Positions 40,855 through 50,537 of a stretch of DNA of 64,000 nt are shown piece by piece. The position numbers and the translations under genes were made by a program. Every line of letters starts with the position of its first letter. The first letter of the stretch is position 1. The notes under the pieces were generated by a model that was given only the letters and a program-made list of their open reading frames with translations, was not told the DNA's origin and did not search any database. This stretch comes from Nitrospira sp. CG24B (GTDB lineage Bacteria > Nitrospirota > Nitrospiria > Nitrospirales > Nitrospiraceae): contig NEWS02000004.1 in assembly GCA_002869845.2 (NCBI GenBank), positions 110,347-174,346 on the forward strand. The letters are read 5' to 3'.

Positions 40855-42015
40855 TTAGCGGGGTAACGCATGCACCAACGATTCAGCCTTTTCTCGAGCC
40901 CATCGATCCGCTTCCAGCGCATCATCAAGGCAGGTAATCTCCTGATGCGCATGCGCCTCCATGGTGCTGCGAATGACCTGCGGGATCTCACTGAAGCGAA
41001 GGCCATGATTGAGGAATGCGTCGACGGCGATTTCGTTGGCCGCATTCATGGCGGCAGGCATGGTACCGCCGATTCGAAGCGACTCGTACCCGAGATTGAG
41101 GCACGGAAAGCGATCATGGTCGGGTTTGCAAAAGGTCAATCGTCCGATTTCCGTCAAATCCAGTGAGGGGAGGTCGAGCGCCATTCTGGCGGGGTAGCGC
41201 ATCGCGTACGAGATCGGAGTTCGCATATCCGGGAGACCTAGTTGGGCGATCATGGATCGATCTGTGTATTCTACGAGAGAGTGGATAATGCTTTCTCGAT
41301 GAACCAGCACGTCGATGTTGGACGCGGAAATATCGAACAGCCAGCGGGCTTCCACCACTTCCAGTCCTTTGTTCATCAGCGTCGCCGAGTCGATGGTGAT
41401 CTTGGATCCCATCTTCCAGTTGGGATGCTGCAGGGCTCGTTCCGGTGTCACACTCAGAAGCTCCTCCTGGGTCATCGTCCACAGGGCTCCGCCGGACGCT
41501 GTGAGGATCACTCGCCGGACGTCTTCAGTCCGATGTCCTTCCAATGACTGGAAAATGGCACTATGTTCGCTATCGACTGGAAAAATCCTGACACCATGCT
41601 TCCGGGCCTCATCCTGCATCAGCTTACCGGCCATCACCATCGGTTCTTTATTAGCCAAGGCAATGTGTTTCCCGCTGCGAATAGCGGACAGGGTTGGTAC
41701 GAGTCCGGCTGCTCCCACGATGGCAGAAATCACCAATTCGGCATCCAGCATCGATGCTACCTGTGTAATGCCTTCTTCGCCGGCCATGATCTCAACCGGA
41801 AGATCGGCGCACCGGCTTCGGAGTATGGCCGCAGAGGATTCCGTAGAGACCGCCACGGCGTTGGGTGTGAACTGGCGGATCTGGGCTTCAAGCTTGTCGA
41901 TATTATTACCGGCCGTCAGGCCGACGACGCGGAATTCATCGGGAAACCGTTGAACGATATCGAGTGTATTGGTTCCGATTGATCCGGTTGATCCCAAGAT
42001 GATAATCGACTTCAT
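40855..42015 (-). CDS. dxr: 1-deoxy-D-xylulose-5-phosphate reductoisomerase
   Basis: ILGSTGSIGTNTLDIV; ALANKEPMVMAGKLM; PVDSEHSAIFQSL; KMGSKITIDSATLMNKGLEVVEA. Confidence 0.96.
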   Translation of the reverse strand: MKSIIILGSTGSIGTNTLDIVQRFPDEFRVVGLTAGNNIDKLEAQIRQFTPNAVAVSTESSAAILRSRCADLPVEIMAGEEGITQVASMLDAELVISAIVGAAGLVPTLSAIRSGKHIALANKEPMVMAGKLMQDEARKHGVRIFPVDSEHSAIFQSLEGHRTEDVRRVILTASGGALWTMTQEELLSVTPERALQHPNWKMGSKITIDSATLMNKGLEVVEARWLFDISASNIDVLVHRESIIHSLVEYTDRSMIAQLGLPDMRTPISYAMRYPARMALDLPSLDLTEIGRLTFCKPDHDRFPCLNLGYESLRIGGTMPAAMNAANEIAVDAFLNHGLRFSEIPQVIRSTMEAHAHQEITCLDDALEADRWAREKAESLVHALPR

Positions 42016-42033
42016 ATCCTCTCCTCTCCACTC

Positions 42034-42924
42034 TTATAGAGGCGGTGCCAGGTCTCGAACGTAGGCGACATAGTAGTAGAAGGTGGGGGCGGTGAACAAG
42101 AGACTATCGAGCCGATCCAACATACCGCCATGGCCGGGCAAGATTCCACCGGAATCTTTGACGCCCGTGCGTCGCTTGATCATTGATTCAAACAGGTCTC
42201 CGATGAGCCCGGTTCCCGTCAGCAGCACGCCAAGGATTACCGCATCGAACAGTGAGAGTTGTGAGGCAAACCACCACTGAGCCACGATGGCTGCAGCGAC
42301 GGCCAGTGCGAGCCCTCCGAGTACCCCCTCGACGGTCTTCTTGGGACTGATCGACGGCAAGAGAGGGTGTTTGCCCCACAAAGTCCCAGTGTAGTACGCG
42401 CCAGTATCAGAAGCCCATGTGACAACCGCCAGAAACAGCACGAGGAATTCGCCTGTCGGCAGTGAGCGGGTCGATACAATGGTACTGAGTGTGACGCCCA
42501 CGTAGCACACGCCGAACATGGTGATCAGCGCGTCCTTCCATCGATGCGTTGCTGACGTGACAACTAAAGAGGCCGTCACTGCAATCACAAAGGCACCGCC
42601 GAGAAGAAGTTCGGGAAGCGGGAGCGACACATGAGATCGGGCGAGTGTCAGGACAAAGGTTGCCAACCCGACGCCTACGAGGACATGATTCAACCGCGAT
42701 TGGAAGCTGAGGCGATACAGTTCGAGCAGGGCAAGAGAGCCGACGGCAATCAGGAGCAGTGTTAAGGCCCAGGGAGAGAGGTGGACGATGATGAGGTAGA
42801 CCGCCGGGATCAGCGCAGCCGCAGTATAGAGGCGCCTGATATCGAACTGTTTGGGGCGTGCAGGTGGGGTGGTCACGGATGTCGAGCTGTGGGCGATTGC
42901 TTCGGTGATGAGTGGATATCCCAC
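42034..42924 (-). CDS. cdsA: phosphatidate cytidylyltransferase
   Basis: Multi-TM; TWASDTGAYYTGTLWGKHPLLPSISPKKTVEGVLGGL; SMIKRRTGVKDSGGILPGHGGMLDRLDSL; likely GTG start near 42924. Confidence 0.9.
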   Translation of the reverse strand: MGYPLITEAIAHSSTSVTTPPARPKQFDIRRLYTAAALIPAVYLIIVHLSPWALTLLLIAVGSLALLELYRLSFQSRLNHVLVGVGLATFVLTLARSHVSLPLPELLLGGAFVIAVTASLVVTSATHRWKDALITMFGVCYVGVTLSTIVSTRSLPTGEFLVLFLAVVTWASDTGAYYTGTLWGKHPLLPSISPKKTVEGVLGGLALAVAAAIVAQWWFASQLSLFDAVILGVLLTGTGLIGDLFESMIKRRTGVKDSGGILPGHGGMLDRLDSLLFTAPTFYYYVAYVRDLAPPL

Positions 42925-42929
42925 ATGGG

Positions 42930-43715
42930 TTACGAAGACACCGTACTCAGCACTCGACCGAAGCGGCGTTCCCGCTTTTGATACTCGATCAGCGCGAGGA
43001 GAAATTCCCGTCGTCGAAAGTCCGGCCACAAGGTCGGTGTGAAGCACAACTCTGTGTAGGCCAGTTGCCACAGGAGAAAGTTGCTGATCCTGGCTTCTCC
43101 ACTCGTTCGAATCAGTAAGTCCGGATCCTGAAGCGGGTGTGTGTAGAGGTACTGTTGAATCGTGGTTTCATCGATACGGCTTGGGTGGACGGTTCCCGCC
43201 TGGACGTTCTCTACCAGTTTTTTTACGGCATCGACGATTTCCGCTCGTCCTCCGTAGCTAAGGGCGACCGTTAGGATCAGCTTATCGAGATGCGCTGTTT
43301 CCTTCTCGGTCGTACGAATCCAGTGTTGAGCCGATGGAGGGAGCAGCTCGTGGCGACCGATGGTGCGGAAGCACACGCCTTGCTCAATCAAGCTGGCTCG
43401 CTCCGTGGAGAGGTAATGCTCCAAGAGCCCCATGAGTGCGCTGATTTCTTGTGTCGGACGGTTCCAGTTTTCTTGTGAAAACGCATAGATCGTCAGGGCA
43501 TGAATGCCGAGTTCCAGACTGAGGGTGATCATCTCCCTGACGGAATTGATGCCTTCGCGATGGCCTGCGATGCGAGGAAGACCGCGGAGTTCCGCCCACC
43601 GCCCGTTGCCATCCATGATGACCGCGATATGTTTCGGGAGCAGTTCCGGTTCCAACTTGGCGGTCAATTCGCTCTCGGACAGGTGGTCAAAACTTGAAGC
43701 GGGAGGGTGTGCCAT
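42930..43715 (-). CDS. uppS: isoprenyl (undecaprenyl diphosphate) synthase
   Basis: HIAVIMDGNGRWAELRGLPRIAGHREG; FSQENWNRP; DLLIRTSGEARISNFLLWQLAYTEL. Confidence 0.95.
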   Translation of the reverse strand: MAHPPASSFDHLSESELTAKLEPELLPKHIAVIMDGNGRWAELRGLPRIAGHREGINSVREMITLSLELGIHALTIYAFSQENWNRPTQEISALMGLLEHYLSTERASLIEQGVCFRTIGRHELLPPSAQHWIRTTEKETAHLDKLILTVALSYGGRAEIVDAVKKLVENVQAGTVHPSRIDETTIQQYLYTHPLQDPDLLIRTSGEARISNFLLWQLAYTELCFTPTLWPDFRRREFLLALIEYQKRERRFGRVLSTVSS

Positions 43716-43920
43716 AACGAGCCTAGAGCGCGTTCCTCATATCCAGTGTTAGCAGGGAGAGAAGTGGGGAAAGTCTACTGTCGGGGGTATCGAATGTCAA
43801 ACGATAACTCGGAAACGATTTCACCAACCCAATCAGTGAGGAGTCATTGCATTGCGACGGCGGAAATGAATGGGCTATACTCGCCCATCACTCAACAGAG
43901 ACAAGGAGGCGCCCATCACT

Positions 43921-45351
43921 ATGCTCGAGCCGGTTCAGCTAGCCAAATTCGGTGTCACTGAACTCGAAGCTCAACACGCACTCGATCGGCTCAACGTGAG
44001 GGATGTTGATTATGCGGACCTCTATTTTGAGTCCCGCACCTCAGAGTCGGTGTCGATGGAGGAAGGCATTGTGAAGCGTGCAGCCAAGAGTGTCTCTCAA
44101 GGCGTCGGCGTCCGTGCAACGGCCGGTGAGAAGACAGGGTTTGCCTACTCAGATGAACTCACAAAGAAGGATTTGGAGATTGCGGCCGACACGGCACGCT
44201 ACATCGCCAATTCTCCTCAGGGTGCGTCTCCTGTTCCGGTGCCCACCCAGCGCCGACCGACCAGAGACCTCTATCCGATCGAACGGGCGAAGGCCGAGGT
44301 TGCCACGGCTGATCGCGTGGCGCTGTTGAACGCAATTGATGCCGAGGCCAGACGGTACGATCCCCGCATTAAGAACGTCATGGCTTCTTTTAACACCGAA
44401 TACAAGGTGGTGGTGGTTGCGACCTCTGATGGGACACTGGTCGGCGATATTCAGCCGTTGTCCCGTCTGCAGATCACTTGTATTGCCGAGGACGGCGACA
44501 ATCGACAGGTCGGGAGCTTCGGCGGGGGCGGCCGGGTTGGATTCGAGTACTACCTTGAGGGCAATCGACATTTGAGCTATGCGCGAGAGGCGGCGAGAGA
44601 GGCGATCCTGAACTTGTCCGCTGTGGATGCTCCGGCCGGGGTGATGCCCGTGGTGCTGGCCGGTGGATGGCCCGGTATCCTGCTGCACGAGGCGATCGGA
44701 CATGGCTTGGAAGCCGACTTCAACCGAAAAAAGACGTCGGCTTTCTCAAGCCTGATCGGGAAACGCGTGGCGTCGGACGTTTGCACGATCGTCGACGATG
44801 GAACCCTTCCATTTCGCCGAGGCTCGTTAAATATGGATGATGAGGGAACGCCAACTAGCTGCACGACACTCATCGAGAAGGGCATTCTCCGCCGCTATAT
44901 CACCGATAAGCTCAATGCTCGCCTCATGGGCATTCCGCTGACCGGCAACGGTCGGCGTGAGAATTATCAAAGCGTGGTGCTCCCTCGGATGACGAATACC
45001 TTCATGTTGGCCGGTGAGTCGGATCCTCAGGACATGATTCGGTCGGTGAAAAAAGGGCTCTATGCCGTCTCGTTCGGCGGTGGGCAGGTTGATATCACCA
45101 ACGGGAAGTTCGTGTTCTCTGCCAGCGAGGCCTACCTCATCGAGGACGGACAGATCACGAAGCCGGTGAAGGGAGCGACATTGATCGGGAGTGGGCCTGA
45201 GGTCCTCACCAAGGTCTCGATGGTGGGGCACGATCTGAAACTCGACAATGGGATCGGGACGTGTGGGAAGGACGGCCAATCGGTGCCGGTCGGGGTCGGC
45301 TTGCCGACCATCAAAATCGATGAAATCACGGTCGGGGGTACACAGAGGTAG
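43921..45351 (+). CDS. tldD: TldD family metalloprotease
   Basis: HEAIGHGLEADFNRKKTSAFSSLIG (HExxxH); ATG at the MLEPVQLAKF position. Confidence 0.93.
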   Translation: MLEPVQLAKFGVTELEAQHALDRLNVRDVDYADLYFESRTSESVSMEEGIVKRAAKSVSQGVGVRATAGEKTGFAYSDELTKKDLEIAADTARYIANSPQGASPVPVPTQRRPTRDLYPIERAKAEVATADRVALLNAIDAEARRYDPRIKNVMASFNTEYKVVVVATSDGTLVGDIQPLSRLQITCIAEDGDNRQVGSFGGGGRVGFEYYLEGNRHLSYAREAAREAILNLSAVDAPAGVMPVVLAGGWPGILLHEAIGHGLEADFNRKKTSAFSSLIGKRVASDVCTIVDDGTLPFRRGSLNMDDEGTPTSCTTLIEKGILRRYITDKLNARLMGIPLTGNGRRENYQSVVLPRMTNTFMLAGESDPQDMIRSVKKGLYAVSFGGGQVDITNGKFVFSASEAYLIEDGQITKPVKGATLIGSGPEVLTKVSMVGHDLKLDNGIGTCGKDGQSVPVGVGLPTIKIDEITVGGTQR

Positions 45352-45425
45352 GAGAGTCGCTAGTCATTGGTCTCCGGCCCACCACATGAGACCGACCACA
45401 TGACAACTGACAGAAAAGAGGGCGC

Positions 45426-46811
45426 GTGCATCAAGGGCAACGAGGAACAGAGCCTGCCACAATCACCAACGGCTATGCGCAGCTGGCTGCCAATGTCCTG
45501 GCTCGTGCGAAAGCGTGCGGCGCGACAGAGGCCGATATCGTGGTGGCCGATGGTGAGACCTTTTCAGTCCAAGTACGGGTTGGCACAGTCGATCGATTGA
45601 CGAAGGCGAGAGAAAAGCGGCTCGGACTACGCGTCTTCATCGGAAAACGTTCGGCGACGACCTCGACATCCGACTTTTCACAAGACTCTCTCGAACGGCT
45701 TATTGCCGACACGTGCACCTTGGCTAGGGCGGTTGTTGAGGATGACGTATCAGGGTTGCCGGATGCGGCTCAGATGGCGACGGACCAGCCGAGCCTTGAT
45801 CTCTATGATGAGACCGTGCTCGATACGGAAACGCAGATTGATTGGGCCAAGCGCGGAGAAGCGGCGGCGTTTGCCGCTGATCCACGCATTACGAACTCGG
45901 AAGGTGCGGAGTTTGATTCATCATCGGGACGGGTAGTGCTGGCGAACAGCCATGGGTTCGTCGGGTCCTATAAGAGTTCAAACTTTTCGCTATCCGTCTC
46001 TCCGATTGCGACTGAGTCCACGACCGGGGCTATGCAGCGGGATGCCTGGTATGAGGTGCAGCGCAAATTTGCACGGCTAGCCTCAGCCGAATCGATCGGG
46101 CAGGAGGCAGCCAGACGAGCTGTTCGCCGCCTGGGTGCACGCAAAGTGGCGACTAAACGAGTGCCGGTGGTGTTCGACCAAGAGATGGCTGGCAGCCTGC
46201 TTGCAAACTTGTGTGGCGCCATTTCCGGCTACGGTCTCTACAAGCGGGCCTCGTTCCTTCTCGATAAGCTTGGTCAGACGATTGCGTCCGATCTCATGAC
46301 CGTGTACGACGACGGCCGGATGGCCGGAGGCCTTGGATCTCGCCCGTTTGACGGCGAAGGATTGGCCACCCGCAAGAACACGATCGTGGAGCGTGGTGTG
46401 CTACAGAGCTATCTGCTCGATACCTATTCCGGACGGAAACTGGGGTTGCCCTCGACCGGTAATGCATCACGGAGCGTGGGCGAGAGTCCGTCCGTCGGCC
46501 CGACGAATTTTTATCTCGTCCCAGGATTGAAGAGCGCTCAGGAGATTATCGGTTCAGTTAAGGAAGGGCTCTACGTCACTGAGTTAATCGGATTCGGAAT
46601 CAATATGGTCACGGGTGATTACTCGCGAGGGGCCAGCGGGTTTTGGATTGAAAACGGAGAATTGGCCTATCCTGTCGAAGAAATCACCATCGCGGGGAAT
46701 CTCAAGCAGATGTTCAAGGATATCGAAGTGATTGGGAGCGACCTCGTGTTCCGGGGGCGAATTGCCAGCCCGACGCTGAAAATTTCAGAACTGATGGTGG
46801 CAGGTAATTAA
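45426..46811 (+). CDS. pmbA: TldE/PmbA family protein
   Basis: VPVVFDQEMAGSLLANLCGAISGYGLYKRASFL; GVLQSYLLDTYSGRKLGLPSTGNASRS; next to tldD. Confidence 0.92.
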   Translation: MHQGQRGTEPATITNGYAQLAANVLARAKACGATEADIVVADGETFSVQVRVGTVDRLTKAREKRLGLRVFIGKRSATTSTSDFSQDSLERLIADTCTLARAVVEDDVSGLPDAAQMATDQPSLDLYDETVLDTETQIDWAKRGEAAAFAADPRITNSEGAEFDSSSGRVVLANSHGFVGSYKSSNFSLSVSPIATESTTGAMQRDAWYEVQRKFARLASAESIGQEAARRAVRRLGARKVATKRVPVVFDQEMAGSLLANLCGAISGYGLYKRASFLLDKLGQTIASDLMTVYDDGRMAGGLGSRPFDGEGLATRKNTIVERGVLQSYLLDTYSGRKLGLPSTGNASRSVGESPSVGPTNFYLVPGLKSAQEIIGSVKEGLYVTELIGFGINMVTGDYSRGASGFWIENGELAYPVEEITIAGNLKQMFKDIEVIGSDLVFRGRIASPTLKISELMVAGN

Positions 46812-46816
46812 GAAGA

Positions 46817-47296
46817 TTGTGGGCTGACGATATGCGTATGACGTCCACGGCATTCAGCCACGAGGGGGCCATTCCGACAGTCTATACCTGCGAGGGCAAG
46901 GACATTTCGCCGCCACTGGCCTGGAACGGCTTGCCGACCGGTACCAAGAGCCTGGTGTTAATCGTCGATGATCCTGACGCCCCAGATCCTGTGGCACCGA
47001 AAATGACCTGGGTCCATTGGGTGCTCTATAACATATCGCTGACAACTGAGGGTCTGCCCGAAGGCGCGAAGGTTCTCCCAGAGGGAACCAAGGAGGGCGT
47101 CAACGATTGGAAACGAACGGGCTATGGGGGGCCTTGCCCACCCATCGGCCGACATCGGTATTTCCATAAGCTCTACGCCCTTGACGCCGTACTGCTGGAT
47201 CTGAAGCAGCCGACCAAAGTTCAGTTGGAACAGGCCATGAAGGGGCACATTCTCGCCGAAGCGCAGTTGATCGGAACGTATCAGAAGAATCTGTGA
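46817..47296 (+). CDS. YbhB/YbcL (PEBP/Raf kinase inhibitor-like) protein
   Basis: YTCEGKDISPPLAWNGLPTGTKSLVLIVDDPDAPDP; GYGGPCPPIGRHRYFHKLYAL; start probably MRMTSTAF. Confidence 0.9.
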   Translation: MWADDMRMTSTAFSHEGAIPTVYTCEGKDISPPLAWNGLPTGTKSLVLIVDDPDAPDPVAPKMTWVHWVLYNISLTTEGLPEGAKVLPEGTKEGVNDWKRTGYGGPCPPIGRHRYFHKLYALDAVLLDLKQPTKVQLEQAMKGHILAEAQLIGTYQKNL

Positions 47297-47351
47297 GTTT
47301 TTTCACCAAGGCCATGATCCTGGGAACGCATATCGAGAGAGGGGACCAGCG

Positions 47352-47909
47352 ATGAAACCGACATGGAGCATTGTGCTGCTCGCGATCGCACTCATGCCCG
47401 GCATCAGCGCTGCTGCCGATTTTCAGCTCGCTAGTCCGACGATCAAGCCGAAACAGATGATCGGCAAGACCCATGTCTTCGACGGATTCGGCTGTACTGG
47501 TGACAATGTGTCTCCGGAGTTGCGCTGGAGCAATGCCCCTAAGGGGACCAAGGGTTTTGCCGTGACGATGTATGATCCCGATGCGCCGACCGGCAGCGGC
47601 TGGTGGCATTGGGTCGTCTTCAACATTCCTCCGGATATTTCGGCTCTCGCCGCAGGTGCCGGAAAGCCAGGCGGCTCCGGTGAGCCGCAACGCGCGGTGC
47701 AAAGCACGACGGATTTTGGTCAGCCTGGGTACGGTGGACCCTGTCCTCCTCCGGGCCACAAGCCGCATCGCTACATCTTTACGGTGTTTGCGTTGAAGGT
47801 AGACCAATTGCCTCTGAAGTCTGAGGCCTCCGGAGCAATGGTCGGTTACTATCTCAACCAGAATGCCCTGGCCAAAGCTTCCTTCACCGGCCTGTATAGC
47901 CGTAAATAA
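47352..47909 (+). CDS. YbhB/YbcL family protein with signal peptide
   Basis: Signal peptide MKPTWSIVLLAIALMPGISAAA; GFGCTGDNVSPELRWSNAPKGTKGFAVTMYDPDAPTG; GYGGPCPPPGHKPHRY. Confidence 0.9.
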   Translation: MKPTWSIVLLAIALMPGISAAADFQLASPTIKPKQMIGKTHVFDGFGCTGDNVSPELRWSNAPKGTKGFAVTMYDPDAPTGSGWWHWVVFNIPPDISALAAGAGKPGGSGEPQRAVQSTTDFGQPGYGGPCPPPGHKPHRYIFTVFALKVDQLPLKSEASGAMVGYYLNQNALAKASFTGLYSRK

Positions 47910-47931
47910 CGACGAGTAAGAACCTCACGCT

Positions 47932-48387
47932 ATGCCACTTGATACTGAGCTTGGAAAGAAGATGCTGCAGCTGATCACGTCTCGTTACGATGATCGGCAT
48001 TGGCGAAAGCACATAGAAAAAACGCTCAGTCTCCCACAGACCGGCGTCACCGATCCGGTTCAACAGCAGATCTTCATGTATCTCAAGCATGGCTTGAAGG
48101 CCTACAAGTCTCGCCGAGCCGATCCGGACTCTTGGATCATCGGCGGCTATGCCACAAAAGAAGTCATCAATCGCGCGAAATTCCAGCCGCAGCTGGTCGA
48201 GGCATCTCTCAAGCAAGAGGATGTCGCTTTCCTAGGGACAGATCCAGGCGCTGACGTGACCGAAGCTTGGTGGGAAGAGATGCTGGTGCAGTGGTTCGAT
48301 GTGCCAGAGGAAGAGAAATCTGCCGAGGAAGAAAACAGTCAACCTGAGAATTCAGATTCCTCTTCGACTATCAAGTCGAAAGCGTAA
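47932..48387 (+). CDS. hypothetical protein, full-length member of a duplicated pair
   Basis: 151-aa ORF; C-terminal ~80 aa duplicated downstream. Confidence 0.65.
   Translation: MPLDTELGKKMLQLITSRYDDRHWRKHIEKTLSLPQTGVTDPVQQQIFMYLKHGLKAYKSRRADPDSWIIGGYATKEVINRAKFQPQLVEASLKQEDVAFLGTDPGADVTEAWWEEMLVQWFDVPEEEKSAEEENSQPENSDSSSTIKSKA
48145..48386 (+). repeat. copy 1 of diverged direct repeat (gene C-terminus)
   Basis: YATKEVINRAKFQPQLVxASLKQEDVAFLGTDPGxDVTEAWWEEMLVQWFDVPEEEK shared with 48971..49213. Confidence 0.85.
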
Positions 48388-48414
48388 CAAGGCTCATGCG
48401 TGTGGCCTAGTCTG

Positions 48415-48732
48415 TTAACCGCCTAGATCCCAAGGCTCTCGCCGGATCAGTCCGAGTAGATCTCGTGCACCATGCACAACGCGAAGAACAAGGACCTCGT
48501 CGCTCTGCACGAGGTACACGATCCGGTATCCCCTAAAAATAACTTCTCGAAGGTCTTGACGATTGAACTCTGGAACGACCCGTCCGATGAGGGGAGTCTT
48601 GAGGAATGTCTCTGCAGATTCAACAATGTAATCGACGAAGGTGATCGCATGAAGGACGGAATCGCGGGCGATGAAATCTTCAATCTCCTGCAGATCCATG
48701 CCGGCGGTCAGCGACCAGCGGACTTGCGCCAT
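48415..48732 (-). CDS. RelE/ParE-family toxin
   Basis: VRWSLTAGMDLQEIEDFIARDS; LREVIFRGYRIVYLVQSDEVLVLRVVHGARDL. Confidence 0.85.
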   Translation of the reverse strand: MAQVRWSLTAGMDLQEIEDFIARDSVLHAITFVDYIVESAETFLKTPLIGRVVPEFNRQDLREVIFRGYRIVYLVQSDEVLVLRVVHGARDLLGLIRREPWDLGG

Positions 48733-48905
48733 CGGGCGATTCTGTCTTTCATTTCTTGATGGGTGATGATTCGACCCTGGGCTACATCTTCAAGGCCCTT
48801 TTCAATCTGCTGCTTGAAGAACAACTCCTCCATAATCCTACCGGTGGTCACGTCATCAGGTAGCTGTTTAATAAGTTCTAACGCCTCAGCCTTGGCCTTT
48901 GCCAT
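48708..48905 (-). CDS. cognate antitoxin-like small protein
   Basis: 65 aa, overlaps toxin start; QIEKGLEDVAQGRIITHQEMKDRIARW. Confidence 0.7.
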   Translation of the reverse strand: MAKAKAEALELIKQLPDDVTTGRIMEELFFKQQIEKGLEDVAQGRIITHQEMKDRIARWRKSAGR

Positions 48906-48942
48906 GGGTGCCTCCTTCCTATGGGGCTTTCTTCGGTAAGGC

Positions 48943-49213
48943 TATGCCCGGAAGTCAGAAAAAGCAAGTTGGCTATGCCACGAAGGAAGTCATCAATCGT
49001 GCGAAATTCCAACCACAGCTTGTCGGGGCATCCCTCAAGCAAGAGGATGTGGCCTTCCTGGGTACTGATCCAGGAGACGACGTGACCGAAGCTTGGTGGG
49101 AAGAGATGCTGGTCCAGTGGTTCGATGTGCCGGAGGAAGAGAAGCTAGCCGAGGAAGAAATCAGCAAGACCAAGGATTCAGATCCTTCGTCCATCCTCAA
49201 AACAAAATCCTAA
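48943..49213 (+). pseudogene. truncated paralog of 47932..48387
   Basis: Keeps only the C-terminal ~80 aa; no RBS; N-terminal half absent. Confidence 0.65.
48971..49213 (+). repeat. copy 2 of diverged direct repeat
   Basis: See 48145..48386; differences largely at third codon positions. Confidence 0.85.
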
Positions 49214-49678
49214 AACCGATGCCCGCAGCTGCTTCGCTCTTACCAGCTAACTGCTAGCTCGCCCTCACGTTCCGCCACGATTGGCCCAAGCACTAGCTCA
49301 GCTCAGACCGATGGTCGAACGGAGCGTCGAACAGTCTGTGCCACCCACTGGGAGTGGGTCACGTGGCGTTGTTGCGGCGCGGAACTCACCATCACGCCTG
49401 CTGCACGCACCAGCAGCAGGTGTCGTTGAGGAGGAGAAGGTCAGCAAGTTTAGAGGTGTTGATTGATACAAACGCGATGTTGAGGCTCACCGGTTCGTCT
49501 ATATCCAAGCCTCATCGAATTGGAGTAGAGATCATAAGTCAAACAACGACCCCATTTCCTTCCCATTCGCCATCAGTCTTCTGACACACCCAACATCTAA
49601 GCTGAGCGGCCAGCGTCGAACCAGGCCACTCCAGTCTGCTGTTAGATGCTCTTGGGAAGATGCGTCTCAAGACCATGC

Positions 49679-50537
49679 CTACCTCGACCTTCGTCCCAGA
49701 CCCGACAGGGCGCGACTATGGACCTCCAATTGGTCCTCCTCTTCAACGAGAGGGCGAACCCAGTCAACAACTTCGGTGAGCGATCCGTTCCGCGGCATCC
49801 AGTCGTCTGGCCACGGGTCATTCTGCAGGGTGGCGAACGCAAGCGCTTCACACGACCGTCGGGGATGCCAAGCCAGATAGGTGTCCCGAATGTCATCGCG
49901 GTAGCTCCAGTGTTGGCGGGTGATGAATGGTGCCCAGGAGTCGAACACCTCATCCCGCTTGCGAACATCGATCAGTTCAACCTCTGCAAGCGTATGGGTC
50001 GCGTTCTCATTCCAGACGGCTTGAAGGAGCCAATAGCAGCCGCGTCCGACTGCGGGGCCCGGTAGCCGAATATCGTGAGGAAGTAAGCATGCCGGAGGAT
50101 CTCGCAGAGGGCCGTCCATTCTGCCGCAATGAATGGGTCAGCAGTATAATTCTTGTCCGCTATGGGAAAGAGGAGTCGGCTGGGAGCCAAGAGGTGGTGA
50201 CACCGGCCACAGCGAGTACCGGCGCGTCCCTTGATCTGGCAAGACAGGCAAACGCCGATGGCTACAGAGCCATGAAGGAAAAGGATCTTGGGCAAGCGGC
50301 GAAGCGCAGAATGGCGCTCATAGGCTTGGAGCAGCAGGGGATCCCAATTGAACGTTGCGATGACGTCTTTCTCGCGGAGGCTCAGCAGCAGATAGTCGTA
50401 TGCGGTCGGGCCAGGAGGAAGCACGAGGCTGCAGAAGTATTGGCGGACCCTGGTGTCGAGTTCCGACACTACGGCAGTCAGTCTTGGGTCACAAACCGCC
50501 GTGTTGTAGAGTAGCTCGAAGTCGTCGGCATACCGTC
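49679..50537 (-). pseudogene. SIR2-like NAD-binding-fold protein gene, frameshifted near 50050 and 5'-truncated
   Basis: Two minus-strand frames join: DDFELLYNTAV...VIATFNWDPLL...ILFLHGSV...CLSC..CGRC...LTIFGYRAPQSDAAA / CYWLLQAVWNENATHTLAEVELIDVR...WHPRRSCEA. Confidence 0.6.

Noticed and set aside
49594-49648. attC-like palindrome (ATCTAAG...GTTAGAT)
   Set aside because: The 3' box fits GTTRRRY, but the 5' box has AAG instead of the conserved AAC, there is no integrase gene or second attC, and internal L boxes are weak
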